Of a stretch of 64,000 nt of DNA, positions 34,951-46,513 are shown one piece after another. A program made the position numbers and the translations under genes. The stretch is from Hofstenia miamia (taxonomy: Eukaryota > Xenacoelomorpha > Acoela). The stretch covers positions 332,766 through 396,765 of the forward strand of contig SCFE01000023.1 in NCBI GenBank assembly GCA_004352715.1. The letters are read 5' to 3'. Every line of letters begins with the position of its first letter. Position 1 is the first letter of the stretch. The notes beneath the pieces are model-generated. The model was not told the origin of the DNA, searched no databases, and saw only the letters and a list, made by a program, of their open reading frames with translations.

Positions 34951-35227
34951 TCACATAAAAGATCCACAATTTCATATAACGTCTCAATATTTTTGAAAGC
35001 AAGTACCTTAAAACCCTGCCTGTTAGCAACATTATCGATATCAAAAGGCGTCTGGCTGTTTTTTCAGAAATCAGTGTGTTTGAGAGTAGTGCCTATGATC
35101 AGGGCGTGCTCAGGTTTTTGTGACGGGAGGGGCATATCAGTAGTGAAGTTACTGACCAAATTTTTGAAAACATTGAAAAAAATAGTCCCTAAGAATGCAT
35201 TTTTAAAATTTTTCATATTTTTCCTGA

Positions 35228-36334
35228 AAATGTTTTGATTTAACCAATGAAAGCAATGTTCAAAGCCTGAAGGGGGAAATTCCACCATGTCTCACTTTGC
35301 GTACGCCACTTAATACTTTATGTGAGCTTGACATGTGAAAAAGAATGAATCAGTACTAGACAACCTCCTAAAAATGTTACTTGTTCAAACCACATCAGAA
35401 TATCTTCTAAAACTCTCCTCTGATTCACATATTTTTTCAAGTTGGAGAAATTTAACAGCAGGTTCTTCTTCTGACTAAAGTTTATGTTTCTTATATTCAT
35501 CTTGAAGTTTGTTTTACAGCATTCTTGAAGGAGTCCCTATGTAGTTTTTGGTCGATAGAATTAAAGCACCATTTTACTGTTCAACTGTATGGTAAACAAA
35601 GAAAGTAACCTAAGCCAAAACGCATCATAAAAATGCATAGCTATGCATTAAGACACGCTAAAAGTCTTGGTTTACACCAGGTTTTGTTAATGCCTTGAAA
35701 TTTATAAATCAATTAGACTTTTTTCGATTAGGCCTACTTTTTCAACGGTCCTCTTTGGTAGACACGGGTGAATAGGGAGGCTTTGTGTGGTTCTGTTTCA
35801 ATACACAGAACTGTTTCCAACTCTTCACCAGCAAGTCAACCAATGTTTTTTCTAGTCCCCTTTAATCATATTTTGTTAGCCATTTACCATTGCAGTGCTA
35901 TCAATGATGAAGATTATTGCAATTTCAAATTTGTTTTAAAGTTAAAAAGTCTTTATTTCAGTCGTTAATAGTTGTATACTTATAAATTAACAATAGAAGG
36001 GAACAGCTGATAAGAATGTTAAGTCTATGGAAGCATCAGCTAAAATATAAATACTGTTACAGTTTAAGTCTATTAACATACATTTATCAATTGTTAAGTT
36101 ACCGATTGTGATTTTGAAGATACGGGGGCTGAGTTGCATGCGCCCTGCAAATCAAAGGTGTTCAACTTTCGAAAACCTTCGGAAATACAGGGTATGACAC
36201 ACAGCCGCTTTTACATTGTGTAGAATCTAAAATTAACAAATGTAAGATGTTGCCAACAGAAAACAATGCGTTGGAGACCTATTTTCCATGCACGCTGAAT
36301 ACAGGTCGATGATACGCACAGGGGACAGCCATAA
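35228..36334. repeat. 1107-bp direct repeat, copy 1
   Basis: Identical, as far as I can read, to 36336-37442 at a constant offset of 1108. The two copies meet at a single N (36335). Content is AT-rich and non-coding. The beginning includes TTTGCGTACGCCACTTAATA, which resembles a MITE end. Short frames occur identically in both copies and are not genes. Confidence 0.95.
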
Positions 36335-36335
36335 N

Positions 36336-37442
36336 AAATGTTTTGATTTAACCAATGAAAGCAATGTTCAAAGCCTGAAGGGGGAAATTCCACCATGTCT
36401 CACTTTGCGTACGCCACTTAATACTTTATGTGAGCTTGACATGTGAAAAAGAATGAATCAGTACTAGACAACCTCCTAAAAATGTTACTTGTTCAAACCA
36501 CATCAGAATATCTTCTAAAACTCTCCTCTGATTCACATATTTTTTCAAGTTGGAGAAATTTAACAGCAGGTTCTTCTTCTGACTAAAGTTTATGTTTCTT
36601 ATATTCATCTTGAAGTTTGTTTTACAGCATTCTTGAAGGAGTCCCTATGTAGTTTTTGGTCGATAGAATTAAAGCACCATTTTACTGTTCAACTGTATGG
36701 TAAACAAAGAAAGTAACCTAAGCCAAAACGCATCATAAAAATGCATAGCTATGCATTAAGACACGCTAAAAGTCTTGGTTTACACCAGGTTTTGTTAATG
36801 CCTTGAAATTTATAAATCAATTAGACTTTTTTCGATTAGGCCTACTTTTTCAACGGTCCTCTTTGGTAGACACGGGTGAATAGGGAGGCTTTGTGTGGTT
36901 CTGTTTCAATACACAGAACTGTTTCCAACTCTTCACCAGCAAGTCAACCAATGTTTTTTCTAGTCCCCTTTAATCATATTTTGTTAGCCATTTACCATTG
37001 CAGTGCTATCAATGATGAAGATTATTGCAATTTCAAATTTGTTTTAAAGTTAAAAAGTCTTTATTTCAGTCGTTAATAGTTGTATACTTATAAATTAACA
37101 ATAGAAGGGAACAGCTGATAAGAATGTTAAGTCTATGGAAGCATCAGCTAAAATATAAATACTGTTACAGTTTAAGTCTATTAACATACATTTATCAATT
37201 GTTAAGTTACCGATTGTGATTTTGAAGATACGGGGGCTGAGTTGCATGCGCCCTGCAAATCAAAGGTGTTCAACTTTCGAAAACCTTCGGAAATACAGGG
37301 TATGACACACAGCCGCTTTTACATTGTGTAGAATCTAAAATTAACAAATGTAAGATGTTGCCAACAGAAAACAATGCGTTGGAGACCTATTTTCCATGCA
37401 CGCTGAATACAGGTCGATGATACGCACAGGGGACAGCCATAA
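36336..37442. repeat. 1107-bp direct repeat, copy 2
   Basis: Partner of 35228-36334. Copy 1 ends at GGACAGCCATAA just before the N, while copy 2 continues from the same sequence into unique DNA. This is the signature of two contig ends that overlap but were joined without merging. Confidence 0.95.
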
Positions 37443-38845
37443 ACCCAATTGTACCGCTCTGCTAGACGGAATTTAGGTTAGATATGCAAGCAAGTTGTTT
37501 CGTGCTTTACGCTGGCCCATCTTACTATCCTCTCTAGCAAACACACTGTACGGCTATTAAATTTTATTGCCGTCTTTGATGATGTGTGTAGTCACAATGT
37601 AGAACGTAAAGCGTTTGATTTTGTGTGAAAATATACCGTTTCGATCGTGTCAATGTATAAATTGTAGCATAGATTACGTTTTATCATTGTTTACATACAT
37701 CATTGTGCCTTTGATCGTGGCATTAGAATCACACTGATCGATTGCTAGAGGTCAATATTTACTAACAACCCGGCGCAATAACTAGTAAATAAACTGGCTG
37801 TTTACAATGCATTTTCAGATTACAAAGAGTTGAGAATGTACAGTGTTTGAACATAGAAAATGACACAAACTTGTCCATTGATTAATTTGATATCTAGGAT
37901 TAATAAGCCGATCCCTACAAAACAAGTTAGATAAAAGATAACTAAATATTATTCATACCATTTTAGTGTTCGTATATTTTTCTTTCAGAAATTACATTTT
38001 AATAGATTCTTTTCAAAACCTTACAATTCAGTGCCAAAGCTGTGTTCAGATGTATCAAGAAAAATGTAAGAATTTGTTGAGGGCATTATCTCATATCATT
38101 GACAGTGGCAAGGGTAAATTGGAGTTCTCATTCTCAATATACCCGGTAAATAATTCGTAAGCACCCTGTGCTTTTCAAAGCCTAGTTTAAACTCTTTCAT
38201 GAATGTTTTAATCAATGTTCACAATAATTTTCTTAGTTATTTTAAATCTTTGCAACACAAACAAAAACAAAACCATTGGTGGTTATTTCTATAACGTTAG
38301 GATCCAAATTTGTTTAGATAGAACAAACCAATCGAATCGCTGTTCATTTCATTCAATTAGATCTCAGTAACATGTTAAATATTTGCTTGTCATTACGCGA
38401 TGATGTTTTCATTTAAATTTGATATCTAAGATAGTTGTATAATAAGAATAATGCCATTGAATTTAACATGTTATTCATCGGACTAGCCAAATGAGCAGTA
38501 TTTTTTACTTCTTTAGAAATTGCACTAGACCTAGACAGAAATTGAAATGATGTAGTTATTAGATTTGTTCTAAATATGCTGTAATCAGTAATCACTGCCT
38601 ATATGTGTTAGTATACGTAAACAAAAATGAGGCAATACGAAATTTTGGAAAAGATTTGATATCGGCCTCTATGTGTGTCAGTGTAGTTGTTTAAATATAA
38701 GTCAAATCATTAACTTTAAAATGAATAATAATTCCGTTATGCATTATGCAAGAAAGCGAAATTTTTAATAAGCACAGTGGCGTGATGTAATGTTGTCTGA
38801 GGTTACATGAACAACGCGTTGCATCATGTGTTGGACTGTTGGCGG
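37443..38845. other. Non-genic stretch
   Basis: No recognised gene. The short frame at 37966-38160 contains SCVQMYQEKCKNLLRA but no domain that I know. Confidence 0.5.
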
Positions 38846-39351
38846 CAGACATGGAACCAGGAAGTGGTTACCGTTAACGGTACGCTCACGGTAAAGAGCC
38901 GATCATGTTTGAATCGTTAATTGTAAAAACCCGTAATATTTTTGAAGAACGATATACTAATGATACGTAAACACATGCATTTTCATCACAGCTCATCAAG
39001 GCTGTTTTCAAAGGAGTGTTAATTGCAAAATGATTAAGAAGCATGATTCACTTGCTAGATTTGTTGTAGTAATTTTGTTATTATAGTTATTATTGCGAAA
39101 CTACTATTGCAATTAATTAACAGTTTTGGAGGCAATACATATGCGAATGGGGCTAATCAATTTCCAATATAAAAATAGCAACATTCCATTTGTATATAAG
39201 GCCTAGTACTTGGCCCGCGACACCAGATTTTAAAAATGCGAAAACTGTGACGGCAAAAGCGGGTTTTAGCAGTTGTCATTCTGCAATTTGTACGGTTAAA
39301 CGATCGGTAACACTTCCCGTAAGTTACCGGGTAAACCGTTTTCCATGTCTG
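38846..39351. mobile_element. 506-bp hAT-type MITE
   Basis: The left end is CAGACATGGAACCAGG. The right end, reverse-complemented, is CAGACATGGAAAACGG. Subterminal strings built from GGTTACCGTTAACGG and GTTACCGG-type repeats occur near both ends. Flanking octamers GTTGGCGG and GTTGTCGA match at 6 of 8. The interior is non-coding. Confidence 0.8.
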
Positions 39352-40493
39352 GTTGTCGAAGTGTTTTTTACCTTAATTTGGTTTCTTATGACATTGCATT
39401 AAAACAATATATTAGGGTTCTGCGAGTACCAGTTCAATTTATTCGCATTTGATTTGTTCCCAGCCTCATTACGTTTTTTGTCACCATAATCCTATATGAT
39501 CCCACGGTATAATTTGTCATCTAAAATACGTGGTCCCAGTTGCTGCATTTCTGGTCCAAACCCATAATAGTGCCAGTCTCGTTGAAATATTTAGTAAATC
39601 ACATGGACTGAATGGTACAATTTGAATTTTCTAGAGCAAGTAAATTAATCACTGTATTTTGTGGAATTGATTTTTAAACTAAATTAATTAATATATATAT
39701 TTGTACAATTAGGATAAATTGATATAAGCTAGCTAATTTCTGTTTGCAATTTTTTTTAAAGTAATTCATTTTGGATTGCTAAAAAATAATTTTATAATAC
39801 TTCTAAAAAAATATGAGAAATCATTTCAAATCCATTTTATTCAAGTTTGTCTAAGTTTGGTTTAGCATAGAAAATGGTGCATACGCAGTTTTTATGAGAT
39901 TAAATTGTTTACCTGTTTTCCAAAATTTCTACATGTTGGTAAGGAAAATTCAATGCTAATTGTTGGCATGTTTTTGTAAAAATAGACAAAGTGAAGAGTT
40001 TGCTAACTGATTAAAAAATTGCCTTTAAATTTTAAACGGAACTTCATAGCAGATACATTAAAATAGTTGCGTAGAGATATCTATTAGATTTCTTGTCATT
40101 TGAAATTACAACATCAATAATGTTAGTTGTTAAGTATGCGCATTGTAAATTGGCTATCAGCAACTCTAGTTGTTTGTCAATGAAAGTGACAATATTTAAT
40201 ATGAGCCTTTAATTGCTACATATTGCTTTCTTACATCAAATTAATTAAAAAGATATCTATAAATGTAATTGTAGCATACAGAGTTGTTCATTTGGTGCGA
40301 CAAGTATTTGTTTTCAATTCTTTCCTGGCTGTGAAAATCTTACAGTATGCATGTTTATCATCAACGCAGCAGCCTTTCTATTTATTTTTCATATTACGGA
40401 TATGGACAGAATTTCGAAATTTTTAAAAATTAAATTCAAAATTACATCTCAGTAAGAAAATTAACGAATATAAATTTGATAAAAATAATTTTC
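39352..40493. other. AT-rich stretch, no gene seen
   Basis: Nothing recognisable. Confidence 0.5.
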
Positions 40494-41083
40494 GTTAATT
40501 AATCAGTTAATTCTCATTAATCGGTTAATCGACGATTAATCGTTAAATTGGTTAATCGGTCATTTGAAAATATTTTATCCTTAATCTGTCTTAGTTAGGT
40601 ATGTCTCAGCATTTTTTATTTAGATCGGAACAAATATTTTTAAATTCGAATTGAGTACCTGTTTTTTGTTCGAGTAAGCAAATCTTTTGACTTCTTGGAT
40701 GTTCTCACACTAATATCATCTAAACCATCTTTAAAGGATAATGTGAATTTATTTATAGTTCTGATAAAAGTTCTTAGGGCATTTCAGTCGGTAATATAGA
40801 AGTTGTTGCTCCCTCTACCTTGAAGTTATGATCAATTTCAATATTAAATTAGAGAACTTAAACTTAGGCATCTCTGCTTTATTGCAACTATTTTAAATTT
40901 TAATTGTATTTGCAATCACTTTAAAACTATTAAATAACGTTATATCAAGTTTTCCACCAATAACACAGAAACATAGCCATATATTTTATGTGGAATACAT
41001 CTAAGAATGGCAATTAAAATCAAAATTTCAAAAACCGATTAATTTTGCGATTAATCGGTTTTTGATATTAATCGCGTTAAGCC
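40494..41083. mobile_element. Inverted-repeat element with TTAATCGG-rich ends
   Basis: The left end (40494-40562) contains CATTAATCGGTTAATCGACG and further TTAATCG units. The right end (41031-41083) contains ACCGATTAATTTTGCGATTA and GATTAATCGGTTTTTG in mirror orientation. Multiple TTAATCGG motifs at both ends of a ~590-bp non-coding segment suggest a MITE with internally repeated ends. I could not fix the exact termini or a target duplication. Confidence 0.55.
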
Positions 41084-41121
41084 TTAAATTGCCTGTAATT
41101 AATAACTATAAACTGTTTTTC

Positions 41122-41441
41122 TAAATTTTCAAACAATTTTCTCCAAGCCTATTATCAAATTTGTGAACCCTGAAATATGGCCATAACTCTGATGAACCTG
41201 TTGAACTATACTGTTGGAAATTTTTTTAGTGTATTGCTGTGATTGAGGTATTTGAAAAGTTTCGCCTTTTTTCATTGAAAATTTCAATTTTTTTAATAAA
41301 GTTTTAAATTCTCACCCTTCCTAATGTTCAGGTAATCAGGAGGTCTAAACCGTGTGGCAGCAACAACTAGTCTCAAGTCTTTTGTTTTCTATAAATAGAC
41401 TACCCAAGCCTCGTCCGGGTCAGATGTGCGCAAAGTCTTTT
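41122..41441 (-). repeat. Dispersed repeat family A, diverged copy 4
   Basis: Reverse-complemented, it shows the family order: GACTTTGCGC, GGCTTGGG, GTTGTTGC, GAACATTAGG, GAATTTAAA, TTGAAATTTTCAATGAAAAA, CACAGCAATA, AAATTTGATAATAGGCTTGG. Divergence is greater than between copies 1, 2 and 3. Confidence 0.7.
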
Positions 41442-42099
41442 TTAGTTTGAGAGTCATGAAGTTTAAAGTTACTTAGAGTAAGAAAATTTTATCGTATTTG
41501 TAGAATATTTCAAAAATGAAAACAAACATTTTTATTTGATATTTAGAAATATTCTTGGTTCCATTCATAATATGTAATTTAACAGCCACGCTCACGTTCA
41601 AAATTCAGATTTCGCAATGTTTTAGTTGTTTTAGTGAGTATCCTCATTACATCACGGAAATGTCTCCATTGCTATCAATTTACATTTGGATGATGACATT
41701 CCAGTGGTGCACTGGGGTACATTTTTCGGGACTCAGTCATATCCAATTGCTTTGTTCTATGTCCGGTTAATGGTTATCGGAGAGTATTTCAGCTTTTTTG
41801 ACCTTAAATTTACACAATCCCTGTGGATTAACCTTAATCTGCTCAGGAAATGTTTTGAATTTAGACTCAAAAAGTTCGAAACGTTCATAACTCACGAATT
41901 TATAATTAAAAACTGAAAGCACCATAGGTTAGAGGACTATCCTCTTGCATTTACAATCTGAAATTCCACTCGAACGCCACTCCTTGTAGGCACCACAACC
42001 TCAAAAATGGAATCTTCATGAAAAAATCTTCAATAATTCAGGTAGAGCACTAATCTTCATCATTACATATGTCATGCTCACCAATAGCTATTTTAATGT

Positions 42100-42150
42100 C
42101 CAATGATTTTCAAATTTCCTAATAGGCTTGGAGAAAATTGTTTGTGCCTT
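42100..42150 (+). repeat. Fragment of dispersed repeat family A
   Basis: TGATTTTCAAATTT..TAATAGGCTTGGAGAAAATTGTTTGT matches the 3' third of the family consensus. Adjacent sequence from about 41930 may be a highly diverged remainder. Confidence 0.5.
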
Positions 42151-44772
42151 GAAAGGTATGCTGATTACAACAACAATCTACGAAATCTGTCTATCAACCT
42201 TAATTTAAAATATTGAATATATTTCTTATTTAAATGTTTTTTGATTTATAATTTTTTATCATTAAAAGAACTTCGTTTTTGTTCTAGGTTGGCAAAACTG
42301 AAATCACAATGCACGAATAGTATATGTATATCTGAGCGTTATATATTTAGGAATTCATAATACTATTAGCACTTGTAAACAAATGCAACATTCAATTCAT
42401 TAAGGTGCTCCAACAAAATGGTCATTATTCTCGCTGCATGGCTATAAACAATAAATAATTAATTTTATAGTTAAAATAATTCCCTCTTCCGAATTTTCGC
42501 ATTGGTTTTATGGTTAGCTCTCGCAATATGTTCTTTGCTGCCTTGATTTGGAACAGCAAAACAGAGTGTAGTTGAATTCGGTTAGTCGGTCAAATTCTTT
42601 TTATCACTCTATTGAAAATATTTAGGAAAATTTGAATTTAATGTTTCTTAGAAACTACGCTTTGATATATTTAAGCGTGTGATGGGTCAGTTGGGGTCAT
42701 TTTAAAAGGCGGAATTCTATTAGTCTCGTCCGGCGCACTCCTATCTTCTGGTGATTGATGTGATTACAGATCCATCTCTGATTCCGATAAATCTCAACAT
42801 TTGTATTTAGATTAACCCAACGATCTCTTAATGAATGTTTTGCCAGTACCACCTCAAAATCCGTGATAAATTGATTGCAAGCGACAGTGCGCTGTGTTTT
42901 AGGGTATATGAGATAGAAATCAAAAGAATGTCGAAAGCTACTGAAGTTGATAACCGAATCTGAGATCAATTGGGACAGTTGGTAATTTAGCGTACAATTG
43001 TCTAGCAAATATGAGGTTCCGACATAGTGTTCCTTAAATGCATCTGGAAGTTTATATTAAAAGACTAGTAGACTCAAGTTTCCATAGTCAAACAATAATT
43101 ATCTTTTATGAAAAACAAGTCTTAATGCATTTCACGAAATTATTTATAGAAATTAATTTAATATGCTAATACATCGTTTGCTTTGGTTATTAATTTTCAA
43201 ATTGTTGGTGTGTGATAAAGCTACTTTATACGGACATTATTTTAATCCATTGAATTTTACATGCTCATAACTTTGCTGATACCGGCATGCTAATCCGCTA
43301 TTCCAGCCTCCGTCTGAATTAAGTGCACTACAATGGTAGACTCTTGAAAAATCCCACGAAGGGTGTGATATGGTCGCCATTATTCTACATAGTACAGACA
43401 TCAATAAATATATAGTCACTAAATTGAAACACCCATATTAACTCATCAATTAAGGTTGGTAATAACAGTTATACTATCTGAAGCTGTAAAGCCCCTGAAA
43501 TATTATAAGTTATTCTTTTATTAGTTTAGTTGTAACTTAGACGGCTTAGGAATATTTTTAAGTTTTTTTATGGTACCCCTACCTTTGACTTAATGCACGC
43601 CATACCTCGATGGGTTGGGAGAGCTATCTACATAAAAATTGGAATAAAGCGAAGTTAATGCACTAGAAAAGGTACTGTGTTTATTTAATTTCATGTGTGC
43701 GCTAGTGAATGTAGCCGCCTGAAACCGAGTCGGTTGTGCATGCGCAAATTCCAACTTTCACTTAAAAAATACTTTGGTTTAGCTTCGTTAACCGTATGGC
43801 CTCCTACGTACCTATAAGTTACTCGGGAGTTTTAACCGGGGATGGAAAATTTAGGGATTCCAATCATGAGTGTAAAATTGGTACAGAATTGTAAATTCTT
43901 TCATTTTATCACATATCAAGTTGATATTGAATTGCACAAATTAATTTCAAGTATTTTTGGTACACGTTATCCCACTTTTAGTAAAACTCGAAGTTTCAGT
44001 GTCAGTTCAAATGCATATACAAGCTATAAAGAACTTCAATTTGAATGTTAGTTATAACAAAGCAAGCCTTAATTATAAATTGATTTCAATTAGCTGAGAT
44101 CAGCATTTTCAAAATCTCAATTTTGGATTATATTCGATTTCAAGTGGCTGACACATTAAGGCCTAGTGTAAAAATAGAAAGCTTACTAAACTCAGAAAAT
44201 TATCACTCACCTGTTATTGTGCATGCTTTATTGGAGCGTTGGTAGGATAAACACAAAGTTCTGCAATCGCTCTGATGTTAAAGAGCAAAGCCGTATTTGA
44301 TCCCATGGCTTTGAGATGGACTTTAATAGACTAACAAATTGCAATCTAATTAAAATAGCAGACATAAGCCTAATATTTACAACTGCGACTATCACAACAC
44401 TCCTACTCTTTGAAATTAGACTGCAATAACGCAAAATTCCTTAATTTGTTTTTCTATAAATTACACACTAGCAGTGTTCTGATAGATATTAAATATTTGT
44501 AGCCGCCCACATCAGCCAGGATTAATCAAACACGGAATTAACACATAGCATAGAACAAACGGTTATGCCAGTATCCACTGTCCTGCACGTATGTAAACAT
44601 TCATTTTATCCACAACTCCTATTACTCTTACCAGTCCGAGCATGGCCGGCCTGATTAATGTACCTTATTTTTATTTTATACCACCAGAAACCTAAGTTGA
44701 CTTTCAAACAGTTTTAAATGATTCTCTTTTAAATTCTAGACACAAATTTGATTTCTAGTTATTGTGGAATCT
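42151..44772. other. Non-genic stretch
   Basis: The minus-strand frame at 42697-43008 (103 codons) has no domain I recognise. A moderately GC-richer patch lies at about 43560-43850. No RNA gene signature seen. Confidence 0.45.
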
Positions 44773-44872
44773 CAGGACTGACAACGGGTCACAAGCTGTT
44801 GACTCGCGACCCGAATGGCCCGTCATCTCAGTGACCCGCACTCGAATGACCCATGATCCGTTGTCAGCTCTA
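44773..44872. mobile_element. 100-bp terminal-inverted-repeat mini-element
   Basis: The left end is CAGGACTGACAACGGGTCA. The right end, reverse-complemented, is TAGAGCTGACAACGGATCA. These match at 15 of 19 positions. Inside are several GACCCG/TGACCC repeats. Flanking octamers TGGAATCT and TGTAAAAT match at only 5 of 8. A similar terminus (CAGAGCTGGACATGGGTCA) occurs at 63450. Confidence 0.65.
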
Positions 44873-46476
44873 TGTAAAATACAGCATTGATTTTTTTTTG
44901 AAACCCAAAATCCTAAAAAATATCATTCATAATTTCGTAATATATCGAATCAACAAATCTCATTTATTGTTCATTTTTTGATACTCTGTAGCTAAACCAG
45001 TTAAACTTTCATCCAGCTAGCGGCTTTGCGTCATAGGGGACTTGAGCCCCACATATTCTAGAAATTTTTAAAAATTTTTAATATTTCTGTGGCTTCCAAA
45101 AAAGCTGTGAGTTTATGGTTAAAAATTTTGCAAGTTAGGGCGGTTACGATTTCTGATATCATTCTCTTCTGTCTGACACAAATTTTACTAATTGACCCAA
45201 ATCACGTGAATGAATTTATTGTTATTCGATCAATTGAAAGAAGCCTTTCATTAATTTTGTTTCAAAGACGTTTTAGATTTTTGTTATTCTAGTTGAAGTT
45301 TTGTTTATTCTGCGTTCTAAAAAATCTAGTGAGATAACGGGCGAATAGGGTTAAAAAATGTCGGTTACGGTTACTAGAAAAAACCGACAGTTAGGTTAGT
45401 CATGAAATCCTCCTTACCGTACAAATCTAGCTTCCATATGTAAATAAGGCCTGCACAACACATCAGAGATCGACTCCCAGATGTGTGTGCGTTCATGAGA
45501 AATTGTCTGCAACATCGACAGCAGTCATAAAACATTGTGGTTGTCGACTATAGATGTTACGCATAGTGATATAAGTGATATGTGCAACCGTCCTTAGACT
45601 AGTTCAGTGCAAAACTTCTATGTCATGCATAATTGTCAACAAAATTTATTTAAATGCTAGTTAACTAATAATTTCGTTTTTTGCAATACTAATGCGGGAA
45701 GTCAAAATTAGATTTTTTAAGCAGTTGAGGTATGTATTGTTGGGGTCCTGCATCTATTCACACATTTTTGCAGCTTCAACAAGTTGATAGACATAATATT
45801 AATTGAAATTTATGGTGTTAGCGTGACATCTACAGAAGTGAATAGACATTGGTTTCTTTCGCAAGAATTGTTTGCACTATAAGAAATGCGGCATCCCATT
45901 CTATAAAATGTATAGAGAAGACCAGCGGAAGGTTAAAAACAATAAACAGTGCTCACTTTTATCAGACCATGCGTATTCGCTATTCATTCTATACTTGCGT
46001 CAAGTACAGTCAAACCACAAAAGAACTCTCTTCCTTAATATGTTTCCGAAAAGAGGCTTAGTGAGGTGTAAATATTTTGAAGTCAATCAATGAGTGATGA
46101 TTATGCAAAGTTATCAGCAAAGCTTTAAAATATTGGAATTTATAATGGAGAATCATTCATTGAAGTCTGCGACACTGGCGCCAAATGTGTTGAGATCTAG
46201 CCAAAGTAAATGGTGGACGTATTTGAAAATGAAATTGACTTTGTTTTCTTTGTAATTCTTCAAATACTCAACAATATTGTTAAAACTGGCGCCAAATACC
46301 TGTAAATAGTAATAATACTGTTGATAAGTAGGATTCCTTCAAATATGTTATACATAGTTAATGGATTTGTATCAAACTTCACAGAACAGGAAACATATCA
46401 GGAGTATGTTCATTAACATTTCTGCGTTTAGAATAGAAGTTATCTTTCTTTGAAATCGACGTTATTCAAAAATGAA

Positions 46477-46478
<2 letters not shown>
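44873..46478. other. Non-genic stretch
   Basis: No gene recognised. A patch near 45350-45410 has GTCGGTTACGG and ACCGACAGTTAGG strings in near-mirror orientation and may be another decayed small element. Confidence 0.4.

Positions 46479-46510
<32 letters not shown>
46479..46510. repeat. (TA)16 microsatellite
   Basis: Uninterrupted TA dinucleotides over 32 bp. Confidence 0.98.

Positions 46511-46513
<3 letters not shown>

Noticed and set aside
35318-37076. Pairs of identical 60-66-codon frames
   Set aside because: They are duplicated only because of the 1107-bp assembly duplication and show no coding signature.
42697-43008. 103-codon minus-strand frame
   Set aside because: No domain, no homologous neighbour fragments. 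A chance frame is likely, although an orphan exon cannot be excluded.
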